From Nephrocerus scutellatus (taxonomy: Eukaryota > Arthropoda > Insecta > Diptera > Pipunculidae), in contig OX352762.1 of NCBI GenBank assembly GCA_947095585.1, forward strand, positions 43,946,018-44,010,017: 64,000 nucleotides of DNA. The letters run 5' to 3'. Position 1 is the stretch's first letter, and every line of letters begins with the position of its first letter. The notes below the pieces were generated by a model. It saw only the letters and a list, made by a program, of their open reading frames with translations, searched no databases and was not told the origin of the DNA. The position numbers and the translations under genes were made by a program. Shown here in pieces: positions 44,597 to 54,723 of the stretch.

Positions 44597-45151
44597 ATGG
44601 AACCAGAAATACGCGCACGGTTGCTTAAAGCCAACAAAGCCTACTATAGCCTGTCAAGACTCTTTAAATCCAGGAACTTAACCATAACATCCAAGCTGCT
44701 GATATATAAGACAATGGTCATACCAGTACTTACATATGGATCCGAGACTTAAGTGCTTAGCAAAAATCATTCTGACCTCTTAGCCGCGTTCGAGATAAAA
44801 GTCTTACGGAGAATTGTTAGCCCCGTATGTGAGGAAGGACGATTCCGGAGACTCTATAATGATGAGATCTACGAGCGTTACCGCGATGTCGACATCGTGA
44901 AGAAAATTAAGCTTGGTAGGCTCCGGTGGTCAGGACACCTAGCTCGCACGAGCGAAAAGGATCCTGCTCGGAAAGTCCTTTGCGGTAGGATTTATGGAAC
45001 ACGACAGCGAGGCCGGCCAAGCCTACGCTGGAAGGATGGCGTAGATCAGGACGCCCAGTGTTTAGAGATGCCAAAATGGATGACATCGGCTCGAAATCGG
45101 GACCGGTGGAGAGACTTTTTGTGGCAGGCCAGGACCGGACCACGGTTGTAG
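44597..45151 (+). pseudogene. LINE RT C-terminal fragment
   Basis: Reads MEPEIRARLLKANKAYYSL, KLLIYKTMVIPVLTYGSET, a stop (TAA at 44750-44752) in place of Trp, then FEIKVLRRIVSPVCEEGRF, YERYRDVDIVKKIKLGRL, RWSGHLART and RGRPSLRWKDGVDQDAQ. This is the post-catalytic tail of a LINE reverse transcriptase. It is closely related to 24410-24760 on the opposite strand and lies inside the DNA transposon, so it inserted there later. Confidence 0.8.
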
Positions 45152-45371
45152 AGCCAAATATTGTATTGTATACTCCTGTTTTACTGTGCATGACTGAGTT
45201 ACCGGAAAGCCAGTTTGTTTGATGTGGAACGAAGGTTTTGCTAATCGTGGGGGAAACGAAATCGCGTCTTGTCTTATGAAATATTTGAAAAGTATTTGAA
45301 ACAATTGTAAGCACCTAACCCTGCACAGCAATTCGTGTGCTGGACAAAACAAGAAAACGTTTGTTTTAACA

Positions 45372-45848
45372 ATGTTCATTACATTCATGCAAAGTGGGAC
45401 AACAATAGAAACAATTGACCACAAATATCTAGTAATAAGACACACACATAGAGCGCAAGAAGAAGCAAACACATGTCCGAATACACCATCCACGAGATTG
45501 GTATTTGTTTATATCGTTCTTGGGGCACAAAAACGTTTAAGTCATGGAAATGGACCAAACGATGTTTTAAAAATTTTCAGCTGCCCAGAAAAACAAATTT
45601 TATGGAGAAAATTAAATGAATATGGCGAAATATTTAAATGGAGCTTAGTAAAGTGGCTTAGATATTCCAAAATAACAATCCGCGATCTGAAAGCATGCTA
45701 TAGAAGGCCTATATATATAAATTCGGCAAGAAAGAAAGATCTGGTGGACATGCTGGATCTTATAAATCAAAATTATAATCATTTTTATTTAAATTTACCA
45801 ACGGAAGATGAACCATATACACCCCCATTCAAGCGACGAGAATTATAA
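45372..45848 (+). CDS. Putative C-terminal part of a DNA-transposon protein (158 codons)
   Basis: An open frame with SGTTIETIDHKYLVIRHTH near the start (a family of insect proteins has IxHKFLxxGHS here). It ends with a basic region and SARKKDLVDMLDLINQNYNH then FYLNLP. The pattern '...K+DLxxLLxxIxxxYHxFYxNL' is common at the ends of many uncharacterised insect transposon-derived proteins, possibly DDE transposases. Its position between the TIRs supports that. No catalytic triad can be seen in this fragment. The LINE fragment lies immediately upstream and probably cut the gene. Confidence 0.45.
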   Translation: MFITFMQSGTTIETIDHKYLVIRHTHRAQEEANTCPNTPSTRLVFVYIVLGAQKRLSHGNGPNDVLKIFSCPEKQILWRKLNEYGEIFKWSLVKWLRYSKITIRDLKACYRRPIYINSARKKDLVDMLDLINQNYNHFYLNLPTEDEPYTPPFKRREL

Positions 45849-46477
45849 ATAATAAAGTGTAATGCATGTAATTGAATTAAAACTAATTATTTTTATTTTG
45901 TATGTTTGTATTAATGTTTAACGTAATGTAATAACGTTTAAAAGTTAAAATACAAAACATCTTATGTCTATGAAACAAAGCATTGACATTTGCCGCTCAT
46001 CTTAAGTCGAGTTAAAAACTGAAATCGAAACTCTAAAAAATTTATTAAAGTATCTTATCTCAACTTAAGATCTTTTTAAGTACAAACATACGAAAAGTAA
46101 ATAATCCTAAATTTAATTATTTCTTATAACTCTATAATTATTCAAAATACAGTTTTGAAATGTGGCTGGGATAAAAGAAGATAAAATTTCGCTTCTAGAG
46201 GGGTTCATATCCAAGTTAATAGTTGAAGGGTTTTTTCAGATTAAATTTTTTTAAGTTTTTTCGCTCTCCTGAAAAACTAAGAAAACAGACTTAAGATAGT
46301 TTACCTTTTCAGCAGAGAATTATTCAACCTAAAACTACATAAATTTTTTTATTTTTATCCAAAATAATAATTATTTTTATTCAAATTTTATAAATATATA
46401 ATTAATAGCTTTTATTAAATACACTTTAAATAAACCGATTTTTCTGAACCAACTTTTATAGAATATAAAGTTATAAA
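45849..46477 (+). other. Transposon right end and X leader remainder
   Basis: To 46322: right subterminal motifs (CATCTTAAGTCGAGTTAA, ATCTTATCTCAACTTAAGAT) and TIR. After that, AT-rich X leader leading into the gag start at 46478. No gene. Confidence 0.65.
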
Positions 46478-47281
46478 ATGGCTTCATTTAATTTAGAAAC
46501 AGCCATGAAGATTATTCCTACTTTTTCAGGAAATCATAGGGAATTAGACAGTTTTCTAAAAATTATAGAACTAATCGAAAGACCGCTTACAGAAACCGCA
46601 AAGGCAGAGTTATTGAAATTCGTGTTCCACATAAAACTAAACCCTAATGTAAAATCGACTATACACGCACAACCAGAAACACCAGCAGCACTAACTACAG
46701 AACTTAGAACTAGGTATAAACCAACAACAACTATACCCCACATACACACATCACTAACACAAATCACACAAAGAAATTTTTCTGTCACGGCATACAAAGA
46801 CAGAATAACTAACCTTATTACAGACTTAAACAAATTACAAATTGACGATCTCGACACCACATCCCAAAACGAAAAGTCAATAATCACAAAGATGAATGAC
46901 ACATATGCGCTAAATATTTTCAAAAACGGCTTGAAAGATGAGCTCAAATCAACAACATTTGCCGCTCAACCTAAATCCTTCACTGAGGCAATTAACCTCG
47001 CTTTGGAAATAGAAAAAGAACAAACAAACAGCATACTACACTTCAACAGAAACAGACCAACAAATACAAATACAGACCCAGCTAAATTCAAAGTTATAAT
47101 GGAATACCCAACACCAAAAACTTCAGACGAAGTCAGACGATTTGTTGCATTTTGCAATTATTACAGAAGATTTATACCTAATTTCGCGGAAATAGCCAAA
47201 GACCTAAATTCCTTACTCAAGAAAAACACAAAATTCTCATGGACAACTAACTGCCAGAATGCTTTTGAAAAACTAAAATAA
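46478..47281 (+). pseudogene. X gag fused in frame to RT connection domain by deletion
   Basis: Residues 1-~205 are gag-like (FSGNHRELDSFLKIIEL; TTAEL-type matrix/capsid motifs; LALEIEKEQTNS). At DPAKFKVIMEYPTPKTSDEV the protein switches to the RT thumb/connection region (RRFVAFCNYYRRFIPNFAEI, LLKKNTKFSW, NAFEKLK). The gag zinc knuckle, protease and RT palm with its catalytic Asp residues are absent, so an in-frame internal deletion made the fusion. It ends at a TAA where pol should continue. Confidence 0.82.
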
Positions 47282-47730
47282 AAACTAATGACTCCACCAG
47301 TATTGCAATACCCCGATTTCGACAAACAATTTATATTAACGACTGACGCTTCAAACTTCGCTTTAGGTGCAGTACTCTCGCAAGGTGAGATTGGTAAAGA
47401 TTTACCAATATCATATGCCAGCAATCACTGCAAAAACATGACCTAAACAAGCCAGTCATAGAAAAGGAACTCCTAGCCATACACTGGAGTATAAATTTCT
47501 TCAAACCCTATCTCTACGGAAGAAAATTCACAGTGGTCACGGACCATAGACCACTAGTGTCTCTATTTACTCACAGCAATCCATCGTCAAAGATGACAAG
47601 AATACGATTAGACTTATGTGACTATGATTTTGAAATAATCTACAAACAAGGAAAATTGAACACAAACGCGGATGCATTATCGCGAATACAACTAGACTCT
47701 GATATATTAAAGGAGATGATACCGCATAAA
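47282..47730 (+). pseudogene. X RNase H, broken
   Basis: Directly after the stop the same frame reads [20 protein letters not shown] and [19 protein letters not shown] frameshift near 47440 leads to KPVIEKELLAIHWSINFFKP, YLYGRKFTVVTDHRPLVSLF and GKLNTNADALSRI. This is a gypsy-type RNase H order with catalytic Asp (TTDAS), Glu (EKELLA) and Asp (TDHRP) residues visible. Confidence 0.85.
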
Positions 47731-49212
47731 ATAGATGAAAAAGTCAAGAAAGCATTAATAATTACAAGGGGAATGACGAAAAACGATAAGAAAGAGGATA
47801 GTACGGAGAAATGCAGCTCTCAACAGAAGCCTGATCAACTTCAAATGTGGGAATGCACATCCATTAATGAAGTAAAGAATATGAGGAAATTAAAATTAAA
47901 TGTCGACAAAAATATAAAAAACTGCAGAATAAATATTGAAAATAATTATGTACACGTAAGTTGCAGCGATAAATCAGCGAATCCAGATTCGACTCTGAGA
48001 AAGCTTGCACAAAGAATGGAAAAAGAAAATATCAAAAACCTAGCGCTAGGATATGACGATAGTATATTTAAAGTGTACACAAAAGAAGAACTAAAGAAAG
48101 CATATGCAAATATAAAGATAAATAACAGGAATCCTCAACTAAAAATATTAATATATATCGCCCCCAAACAAATAAACGACGATTTTACAAAATACAAACT
48201 AATTGACGAATTTCATAATTCAACACATGGCGGACATCTCGGAGTCAGAAAAACAATTATCAAACTTAAACAAAGATAGAACTGGAAAAACTTGGCCTAA
48301 ATGGTTAAGAAATTTATAACTAATTGCGATATCTGTGCTAGAAACAAACAGACAAAGCATACAAAAGAACCTCTAACAGTAACAGACACTCCTAACACTA
48401 GTTTCGAAGTAGTATCAATAGACACAGTAGGACCATTAAGAATCTCAAATGATTTTAGATATATTCTGACAATGCAATGCGAACTGACAAAATTCGTAGT
48501 TGCACACCCAATGACTCCAAGGACGCGACATCCACAGCAAAAACAATAGTCGAACAATTTATTTTGAAATACATATGGACACTTTAAGGTACTCAAATCG
48601 GACAACGGGACAGAATTCACTAACGAACTACTAAGAAATATCTATGCACTACTAGAAATAAAACAAACATTTGCCACACCATACCATCACCAAACAATAG
48701 GAGCACTCGAACGTAACCACAGAGTACTTAACGAATTCCTTTTGACTTTTGTCAACGACAATGAATGGGACAAATGGATACCATACTTTACATTCGCATA
48801 CAACACAACTCCACATATAGACACAGGCTACACGCCATATGAACTCATCTACGGCAAACTAGCAAGACTACCCTCAGATAAATGCAAAAACGATAACAAA
48901 ATATACAACTTTGACGATTATTCAAACGAGCTAAGAGTCAGACTCAATACAGCACTAAACCGTGCAAAAGATTTAACCACTAAAGTAAAAATGAAAAGAA
49001 CATTAGTAATACAGTAATACTAATAAATTAAACATAAATATAGGATACCTAGTAATAGTAAAAGTAGAAAATAGGAGAAAAAACCAAAGTCCATATAAAG
49101 GACCATATACAGTAGTAGATAAGAAAGGTGTAAATACTACTATAAACCAAAACGGCATAATAACCATACTACATAATAATCAATTGAAATTGTACAAACC
49201 TAGACTAAGCTA
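47731..49212 (+). pseudogene. X integrase, broken
   Basis: A linker is followed by the zinc region (DEFHNSTHGGHLGVRKTI; NCDICARNKQTK), a stop near 48280, and the core (SIDTVGPLRISNDFRYIL, first Asp). After a frameshift near 48550 come LKSDNGTEFTNELLRNIYAL (second Asp), HHQTIGALERNHRVL (Glu) and YNTTPHIDTGYTPYELIYG. A final frame gives YKGPYTVVDKK and LHNNQLKLYKPRLS to the stop at 49212. All integrase parts are present but the gene is interrupted at least three times. Confidence 0.84.
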
Positions 49213-49359
49213 ACTACCAACTTATATAATTAAATTTAACGCAGTTTTCCATTATTACATATTATTACATATTCAAAAAAAAAAAATATATATATATATA
49301 CACAAAATTTTTTTTTCTTTACATACAAAACAAAAAATTTTTTTTTCAAAGGGTAAGGG

Positions 49360-49370
49360 TGTAGTGTATA
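49360..49370 (+). repeat. X 3' LTR, piece 1
   Basis: The first 11 bases, TGTAGTGTATA, after the purine tract. The last four (TATA) are the duplicated target of element 2 and are repeated at 56619-56622. Confidence 0.85.
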
Positions 49371-49642
49371 AGTTAACTCAGCACAAATTATATTTCGCCA
49401 AAATTATCAAATGGAAAAATTCCAAAGAATTTTCCCACAAAATTGTGCACTTCTGCTGACGTATCGGATTACGACGGGAAATTGCACATCCGTCGCATGG
49501 GCAACAAAGCAAAAGGTGAAGCTTACGTTCTAGGTATAATTCAATTGTTATTTTAGTCTTTAATTTTAAGTCATGTAATAAGCACGAAAGGTGCAATAAA
49601 AATATATTTTTTTTAGAAAAGTCAACGCAACGACTTTTAACT
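49371..49642 (+). repeat. Element 2 5' LTR (272 bp)
   Basis: Starts AGTTAACTCAGCAC and ends CGACTTTTAACT. It lacks a 36-base segment (containing GCAGCTCGCAATCGCG) that is present in the 3' LTR. An AATAAA lies near 49595. Confidence 0.93.
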
Positions 49643-49660
49643 GGCGCCCGAGCAGGGACC
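49642..49660 (+). promoter_or_regulatory. Element 2 primer-binding site
   Basis: TGGCGCCCGAGCAGGGACC abuts the LTR and resembles sites primed by tRNA-Lys. Checking requires the host tRNA 3' end. Confidence 0.7.
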
Positions 49661-50140
49661 GCGGTATTAGAAATTTTTTGCAATAAGCCCTTAAGTAGTG
49701 CGTGCGCGTTCGATAAAACCCTCAAGTAGTGTTTGTTTGTTGCGATACAAAGTGCAAACTCGAACATAATAAGTGAAACAACCGTGGTCCCGAAAACCCT
49801 AATAGTGCCCTAAAGAAGTGCACACACCAGGACAAACAGACAGTGAAAGGTGCTATCTCTATAGAGTATAGGACACTGTACGCTAAGTACGAGAGCGGAT
49901 CCCTAGTAGCCACCAGTGGAGGAACCGGACAAATCCAACCCGTCGGTACAGCTCATCTGTAATGATCCTGGAATTAGTTCTGTAAGAATAATTTTTAAAA
50001 TACATACAATATAAAACGTAGAGTTATTAAAGAAGAAATTTTTATATAATAATTTAATCATACGTATTAATTCGTGCATAAAAAAAATTCTAGAGAATTG
50101 AATTCTAGAAAATAAGAAAGTAATTATAGAGTGAAACAAA
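49661..50140 (+). other. Element 2 leader
   Basis: Untranslated region between PBS and gag, AT-rich toward the end. No gene. Confidence 0.7.
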
Positions 50141-51610
50141 ATGGCCAATAACCAAAATTTAGTCCGACCCCCTGTGCTGATTGTACAGAACGTACCAGAA
50201 GCAAATCAACAACCCCCACCTCATCCACGACCAAATCCACAACTTGAGGCACAACCTCAAGTACAACCTCAAGCACAACCCCAAGCACAGCCCATAGCTC
50301 CACCCGAATTAATTTCGTTAATTACCACTATTGTTAGTAATGTTTTGCAAAATCAAGGTAGGAATATTTTTAACTCCATTATAAACCCAAGCTTTGAACT
50401 CTCTCTCGGTCAAGATCAACAAATTAGACCTGAACATAGAAATAATCTGGCAGACATGGACAAGATTCCAGACGTCGTCAGATGCCTTCGGGATTTCTCC
50501 GGAAATCCCGGAGAATTCGGCTCTTGGCGAAAGAGCGTAGACCGAATTCTTAAAATCTATGAGCCCCTCAAGGGTACAGCTAGGTATTATGGCATGTTGA
50601 GTGTCATACGCAACAAGATAACTGGTAATGCGGACACGGCGTTAGAATCATACAATACACCATTGGACTGGCCAGCGATTTCCAGGTGCCTTACTTTGCA
50701 TTACGCAGATAAACGGGATATTGGTACCTTAGAGTACCAAATGACATCGCTTATCCAAGGTAATACGACAATTCAGGAATTCTACCAATTAGTCTACACG
50801 CATTTATCACTCATTTTAAACAAAATATCAGGCATGGAGGTAAGTGCGGAATCTCTGCAATTACTAACAAAAACCTACAGAGATAAGGCACTAGACACAT
50901 TTATCCGTGGTCTTAGAGGTGATCTGCCAAGGCTCCTTGGTATGAAGGAACCCTTAGACCTTCCTCAAGCTTCGCACTTATGTCAAAAACTAGAAAATCA
51001 AACCTTTAGATCTCATTACGCAAATAATAACCAAACATTTATCAAAAGGACCCAAAATCAGCCACCTATACCACCCCGTAAAAACAATTTTTCTCACCAG
51101 CATCAGCAAGCGATGCGCCCTCAACAATTTTTCCCCAAAATTGCCTATTTGCCACAAGCACATCAAGCTTATAACAATTATCCAAACCTAAATCGCTTTA
51201 ATAATCAGCAGTACTACCATCAAAATTATGCTCATCAGAATCAAGCACCACCTCGGCCATACGCGCCAAAGCCACAACCAAAACCAGATCCAATGGAAAC
51301 GTCAACCATACAGACTGGAAGGGTTAACTACCAAAATAGACCACCACCTTTTAGGTATGCAGGAAAAAGACCACCAGGCCCACCGTTACAAGCACCAGCA
51401 GCCCCCAAATATCAAAGGAATTTTCATATTGATCCTTCAACAGGCGAAACTCCCCAAGGAGACCTAACCGATTATAATCAAGTGACAGAGTCAGAAGACC
51501 CAAATTACGAACAGACATTGCAAGAATATTCACAATATCAAGAACAAATGGAGGAAGAAACAACTTCCGAACAGTCATTTGAATACAGTGACATACATTT
51601 TTTAGGTTGA
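50141..51610 (+). CDS. gag: Element 2 Gag (489 aa)
   Basis: An uninterrupted frame. Residues 1-60 are Pro/Gln-rich (repeats of QPQAQPQAQP). Residues ~110-300 form the retrotransposon Gag core (RCLRDFSGNPGEFGSWRKSV, NKITGNADTALESYNTPLDW, CLTLHYADKRDIGTLEYQM, IRGLRGDLPRLL). The remainder is Gln/Asn/Pro-rich and basic, without a zinc knuckle, as in other errantiviruses. It would assemble the particle and package RNA. It ends TGA at 51608-51610, overlapping the pol frame. Confidence 0.9.
   Translation: MANNQNLVRPPVLIVQNVPEANQQPPPHPRPNPQLEAQPQVQPQAQPQAQPIAPPELISLITTIVSNVLQNQGRNIFNSIINPSFELSLGQDQQIRPEHRNNLADMDKIPDVVRCLRDFSGNPGEFGSWRKSVDRILKIYEPLKGTARYYGMLSVIRNKITGNADTALESYNTPLDWPAISRCLTLHYADKRDIGTLEYQMTSLIQGNTTIQEFYQLVYTHLSLILNKISGMEVSAESLQLLTKTYRDKALDTFIRGLRGDLPRLLGMKEPLDLPQASHLCQKLENQTFRSHYANNNQTFIKRTQNQPPIPPRKNNFSHQHQQAMRPQQFFPKIAYLPQAHQAYNNYPNLNRFNNQQYYHQNYAHQNQAPPRPYAPKPQPKPDPMETSTIQTGRVNYQNRPPPFRYAGKRPPGPPLQAPAAPKYQRNFHIDPSTGETPQGDLTDYNQVTESEDPNYEQTLQEYSQYQEQMEEETTSEQSFEYSDIHFLG
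51598..51604 (+). promoter_or_regulatory. Gag-Pol -1 frameshift slippery site TTTTTTA
   Basis: The heptamer T TTT TTA is in phase with gag codons (CAT TTT TTA GGT TGA), two codons before the stop. The -1 frame continues into protease without a stop. U UUU UUA is a canonical slippery heptamer. A downstream stem was not established. Confidence 0.8.
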
Positions 51611-54600
51611 CCAACTCTTCGTTGCCATATTTTCTGTGCAAAACGAAGAGTGGTGAGTGTCTAAAATTCTTAATCGATACAGGCTCAAGCCAAAATTATA
51701 TCCAACCTAGCCTAGTAAAAAATCCTTTACCCATTGACCAATGTTTCTATGCAAAATCAATAGCGGGAGACGTAAAAATAACCCAATACACAATGCTTAA
51801 TCTTTTCGGCCAAAGAGATATTAATTTAAAAGTCTTCCTTCTTCCAAGTTTAAAATCCTTTCATGGAAACTTGGAAATAATAGCCTTAAAGCTTTGTCAG
51901 CTGTAATTCATACTAGAGAAAGTTATATGGAAATTCTAAATAAAGTGAAGATACAAATCAAACAGCAGATATCGCAGTCAGTAAACTCTTTAAATGAAAA
52001 GATTTGTCACTTACCAGATTCCCAAAAGGTTGCAATACAGACAGTTATTACAAAATTTCCTTTTTTATTTTCTGATCCGGACGAAAAATTAACATACACC
52101 ACAAAGGTGACAGGCGAAATACGTACAACTTCCGATTCCCCCGTCTACACCAAATTTTACCCTTACCCTTCATCCCTTAAAGACGAAGTTGAGAAGCAAG
52201 TTAACAAACTTCTCGACGATGGTATTATAAGACGATCTAGATCACCCTACAATTCACCGGTGTGGATTGTATCCAAGAAACCTGACTCAGCTGGTAACAA
52301 GCAATTCAGACTCGTGATCGATTACAGGAAACTGAATACTGTCACCATCGCGGACCGTTATCCCATTCCGGAGATAAATGAGGTACTCGCACAGTTAGGG
52401 GAAAGTAAGCACTTCTCAGTTCTCGACTTGAAAAGCGGCTTTCGCCAGATTCCTCTGAAGGAATCCGATGTAGAAAAGACGGCATTTTCAATTAACAACG
52501 CAAAGTACGAGTTCACAAGGCTTCCATTCGGCCTTAAGAACGCACCCTCAATTTTCAACGCGCTGTTGATGATATACTTCGTGATTACATAAGCAAGTTT
52601 TGTTACGTTTATATTGACGATATAATCGTCTTCAGTAGGAACGAAACAGAACACCTTGAACACCTAGCTAAAGTATTCAATGCACTTGAAGAAGCGAACA
52701 TGAAAGTTCAATTGGACAAGTGCGAATTCTTTAGAGAACAAGTCGAATTCCTAGGTTTTATTGTTTCTCACAAAGGTATAACAACCAATCCAGCGAAAGT
52801 GGAGGCAATTGTAAAATTCCCAACTCCAAGCACTCTTAAAGAACTAAAATCGTTCTTAGGTCTGTCAGGGTACTATCGACGCTTTGTGAATGATTATGCA
52901 AAGCTCGCTAAACCACTGACATCCCTTTTAAGAGGGGAGAGAGGACGACTGTCCAAAACAAAATCGAGTAAAACATCAACTTTTTTATCTCCTGATGCCA
53001 TAACAGCTTTTCAAAAAATAAATACCCCCTTATTTCCAAAGATATAATTCTTTCCTATCCTAATTTTAACAAAGAATTTGAGCTCACGACCGATGCATCC
53101 AACTTTGCTATCGGCGCAGTGCTATCTCAAGACGATAGAACCATAACGTTCATCTCGAGGACTTTGAATAGGACCGAGGAGAACTATGCAGCAAATGAGA
53201 AAGAAATGCTTGCAATAATATGGGCACTAAATTCTTTGCGAAACTACTTATACGGAACCGCACGTGTTAAAATTTATACCGATCATCAGCCACTGACCTA
53301 TGAACTTAGTACCAAAAATAATAACTCTAAGATGAAGCGCTGGAAAGCAATTCTCGAAGAGTATAATTACGAGTTAAAATACAAACCAGGGAAAAGCAAT
53401 GTCGTAGCCGATGCACTTTCCAGGCCCCCCAAAGTATCCCAAGTAAATTCCATGACGGCATCACAGCACAGTGATGAAAGCTCATGAACTTATTTCTACG
53501 GTAGAATCCCCGATAAACGTTTTTAAGAGCCAGATTTTTCTTTTAGAAGGTAATAATAGCAGCTACAAATTTGAAATACCATTCCCGACCTACCACAGGC
53601 ATACCATAACACAACCAGAATATACAGAAGAAGATATTGTCAGTTTATTCAAGCGTTATCTTAACCCAAGTGTTATTAACGGCCTAAATACTACCGAATG
53701 GGAGTTATCCAAGGAATATACCCACTCCATTTCCGACAGTATAAGATACGATTCACACAAACCCAAGTTGAAGATGAACCTGACCAAACAAAACAGGGCG
53801 AATTTATATTAAGGGAACATAAAATAGCACACAGAAGCGGACAAGAGAACAAGATACAATTATTACAAAAAGTCTATTTCCCACAAATGAGTTCAAAAAT
53901 AAATAAGATAGTTAAACAATGTGTAGTTTGCAAGGAGCAAAAATACGATAGGCATCCAAACAAACCGGAGTTAAAACCAACACCGATTCCACAATACCCA
54001 GGACACATCCTCCACATTGACATTTATTCAACTGAAAATCATTTAGTCCTCACAGCACTCGACAAGTTTTCTAAATACGCGCAGGCTAAAATCATACAGT
54101 CAAAAGCAATAGAGGACGTTAGACAACCCTTACGTGAATTATTATTTTCTTTCGGCATACCCAAATTAATAATTATAGATAACGAAAAATCATTAAACTC
54201 AGAATCTATAGGCTTCATGGTAAAAGATCAACTTGAAATCGAAATATATAAAACCCCACCTCATACTAGTTCTGTAAACGGACAGGTGGAAAGGTTTCAT
54301 TCCACTTTAACAGAAATTATGAGATGTTTAAAAACAGATAAAATACATAGATCATTCTCCAACTTATTAGACCGCTCTGTTTACGAGTACAATTTTTCAG
54401 TTCATTCTACGACAAAGAGAAAACCCCTTGAAGTATTTTTCGGTAGGAATGTGAGTACCGACCCTGAACAATTTGAAAGATCCCGACAGGAAAACATTGA
54501 GAACATTCGGAAAAAACAAGCTAGCGATTTAAGTAATCATAACAAAAAAAGACAACCTATAAAGAACTATTCAATCGGCGATACAATCTTTGTTCGAATC

Positions 54601-54723
54601 AATAAGCGACTAGGTAGTAAGCTCTCACCACGATACAAAAAGGAAACAGTCTCTGAAAACAGGTCCACTACAGTCCTAACCAGATCTGGAAGAGTTGTTC
54701 ACAAAAGTCATATTAAGAGTTAA
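51605..54723 (+). pseudogene. pol: Element 2 Pol (protease, RT, RNase H, integrase), interrupted
   Basis: Protease: LKFLIDTGSSQNYI (51660-51700). RT: FRLVIDYRKLN, FSVLDLKSGFRQI, FTRLPFGLKNAPSIF, then YVYIDDIIVF. RNase [49 protein letters not shown]. Integrase: HRSG...CVVCKEQKY zinc region, LHIDIYS (Asp), IIIDNEKSL (Asp), NGQVERFHSTL (Glu). The frame is broken by a stop at the end of protease (51906), a shift after the RT motif SIF (near 52560), a shift near 53035 before RNase H, and another near 53480-53800 before integrase. All domains are present but not one continuous protein. Confidence 0.9.

Larger units (their letters stand above)
42898..46322 (+). mobile_element. TIR DNA transposon inserted in the X leader (3.4 kb)
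   Basis: Terminal inverted repeats of about 34 bases: AATTCTCTGCTGAAAAGGTA followed by AAATATCTTAAGTC at the left, and the reverse complement with one mismatch at 46289-46322. Subterminal copies of a CTTAAGTCGACTTAAG-type motif cluster at both ends (42920-43450 and 45955-46090), as expected for transposase-binding sites. The interior holds decayed transposase-like frames and a LINE fragment. Superfamily not assigned; no clear target-site duplication was found. Confidence 0.75.
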
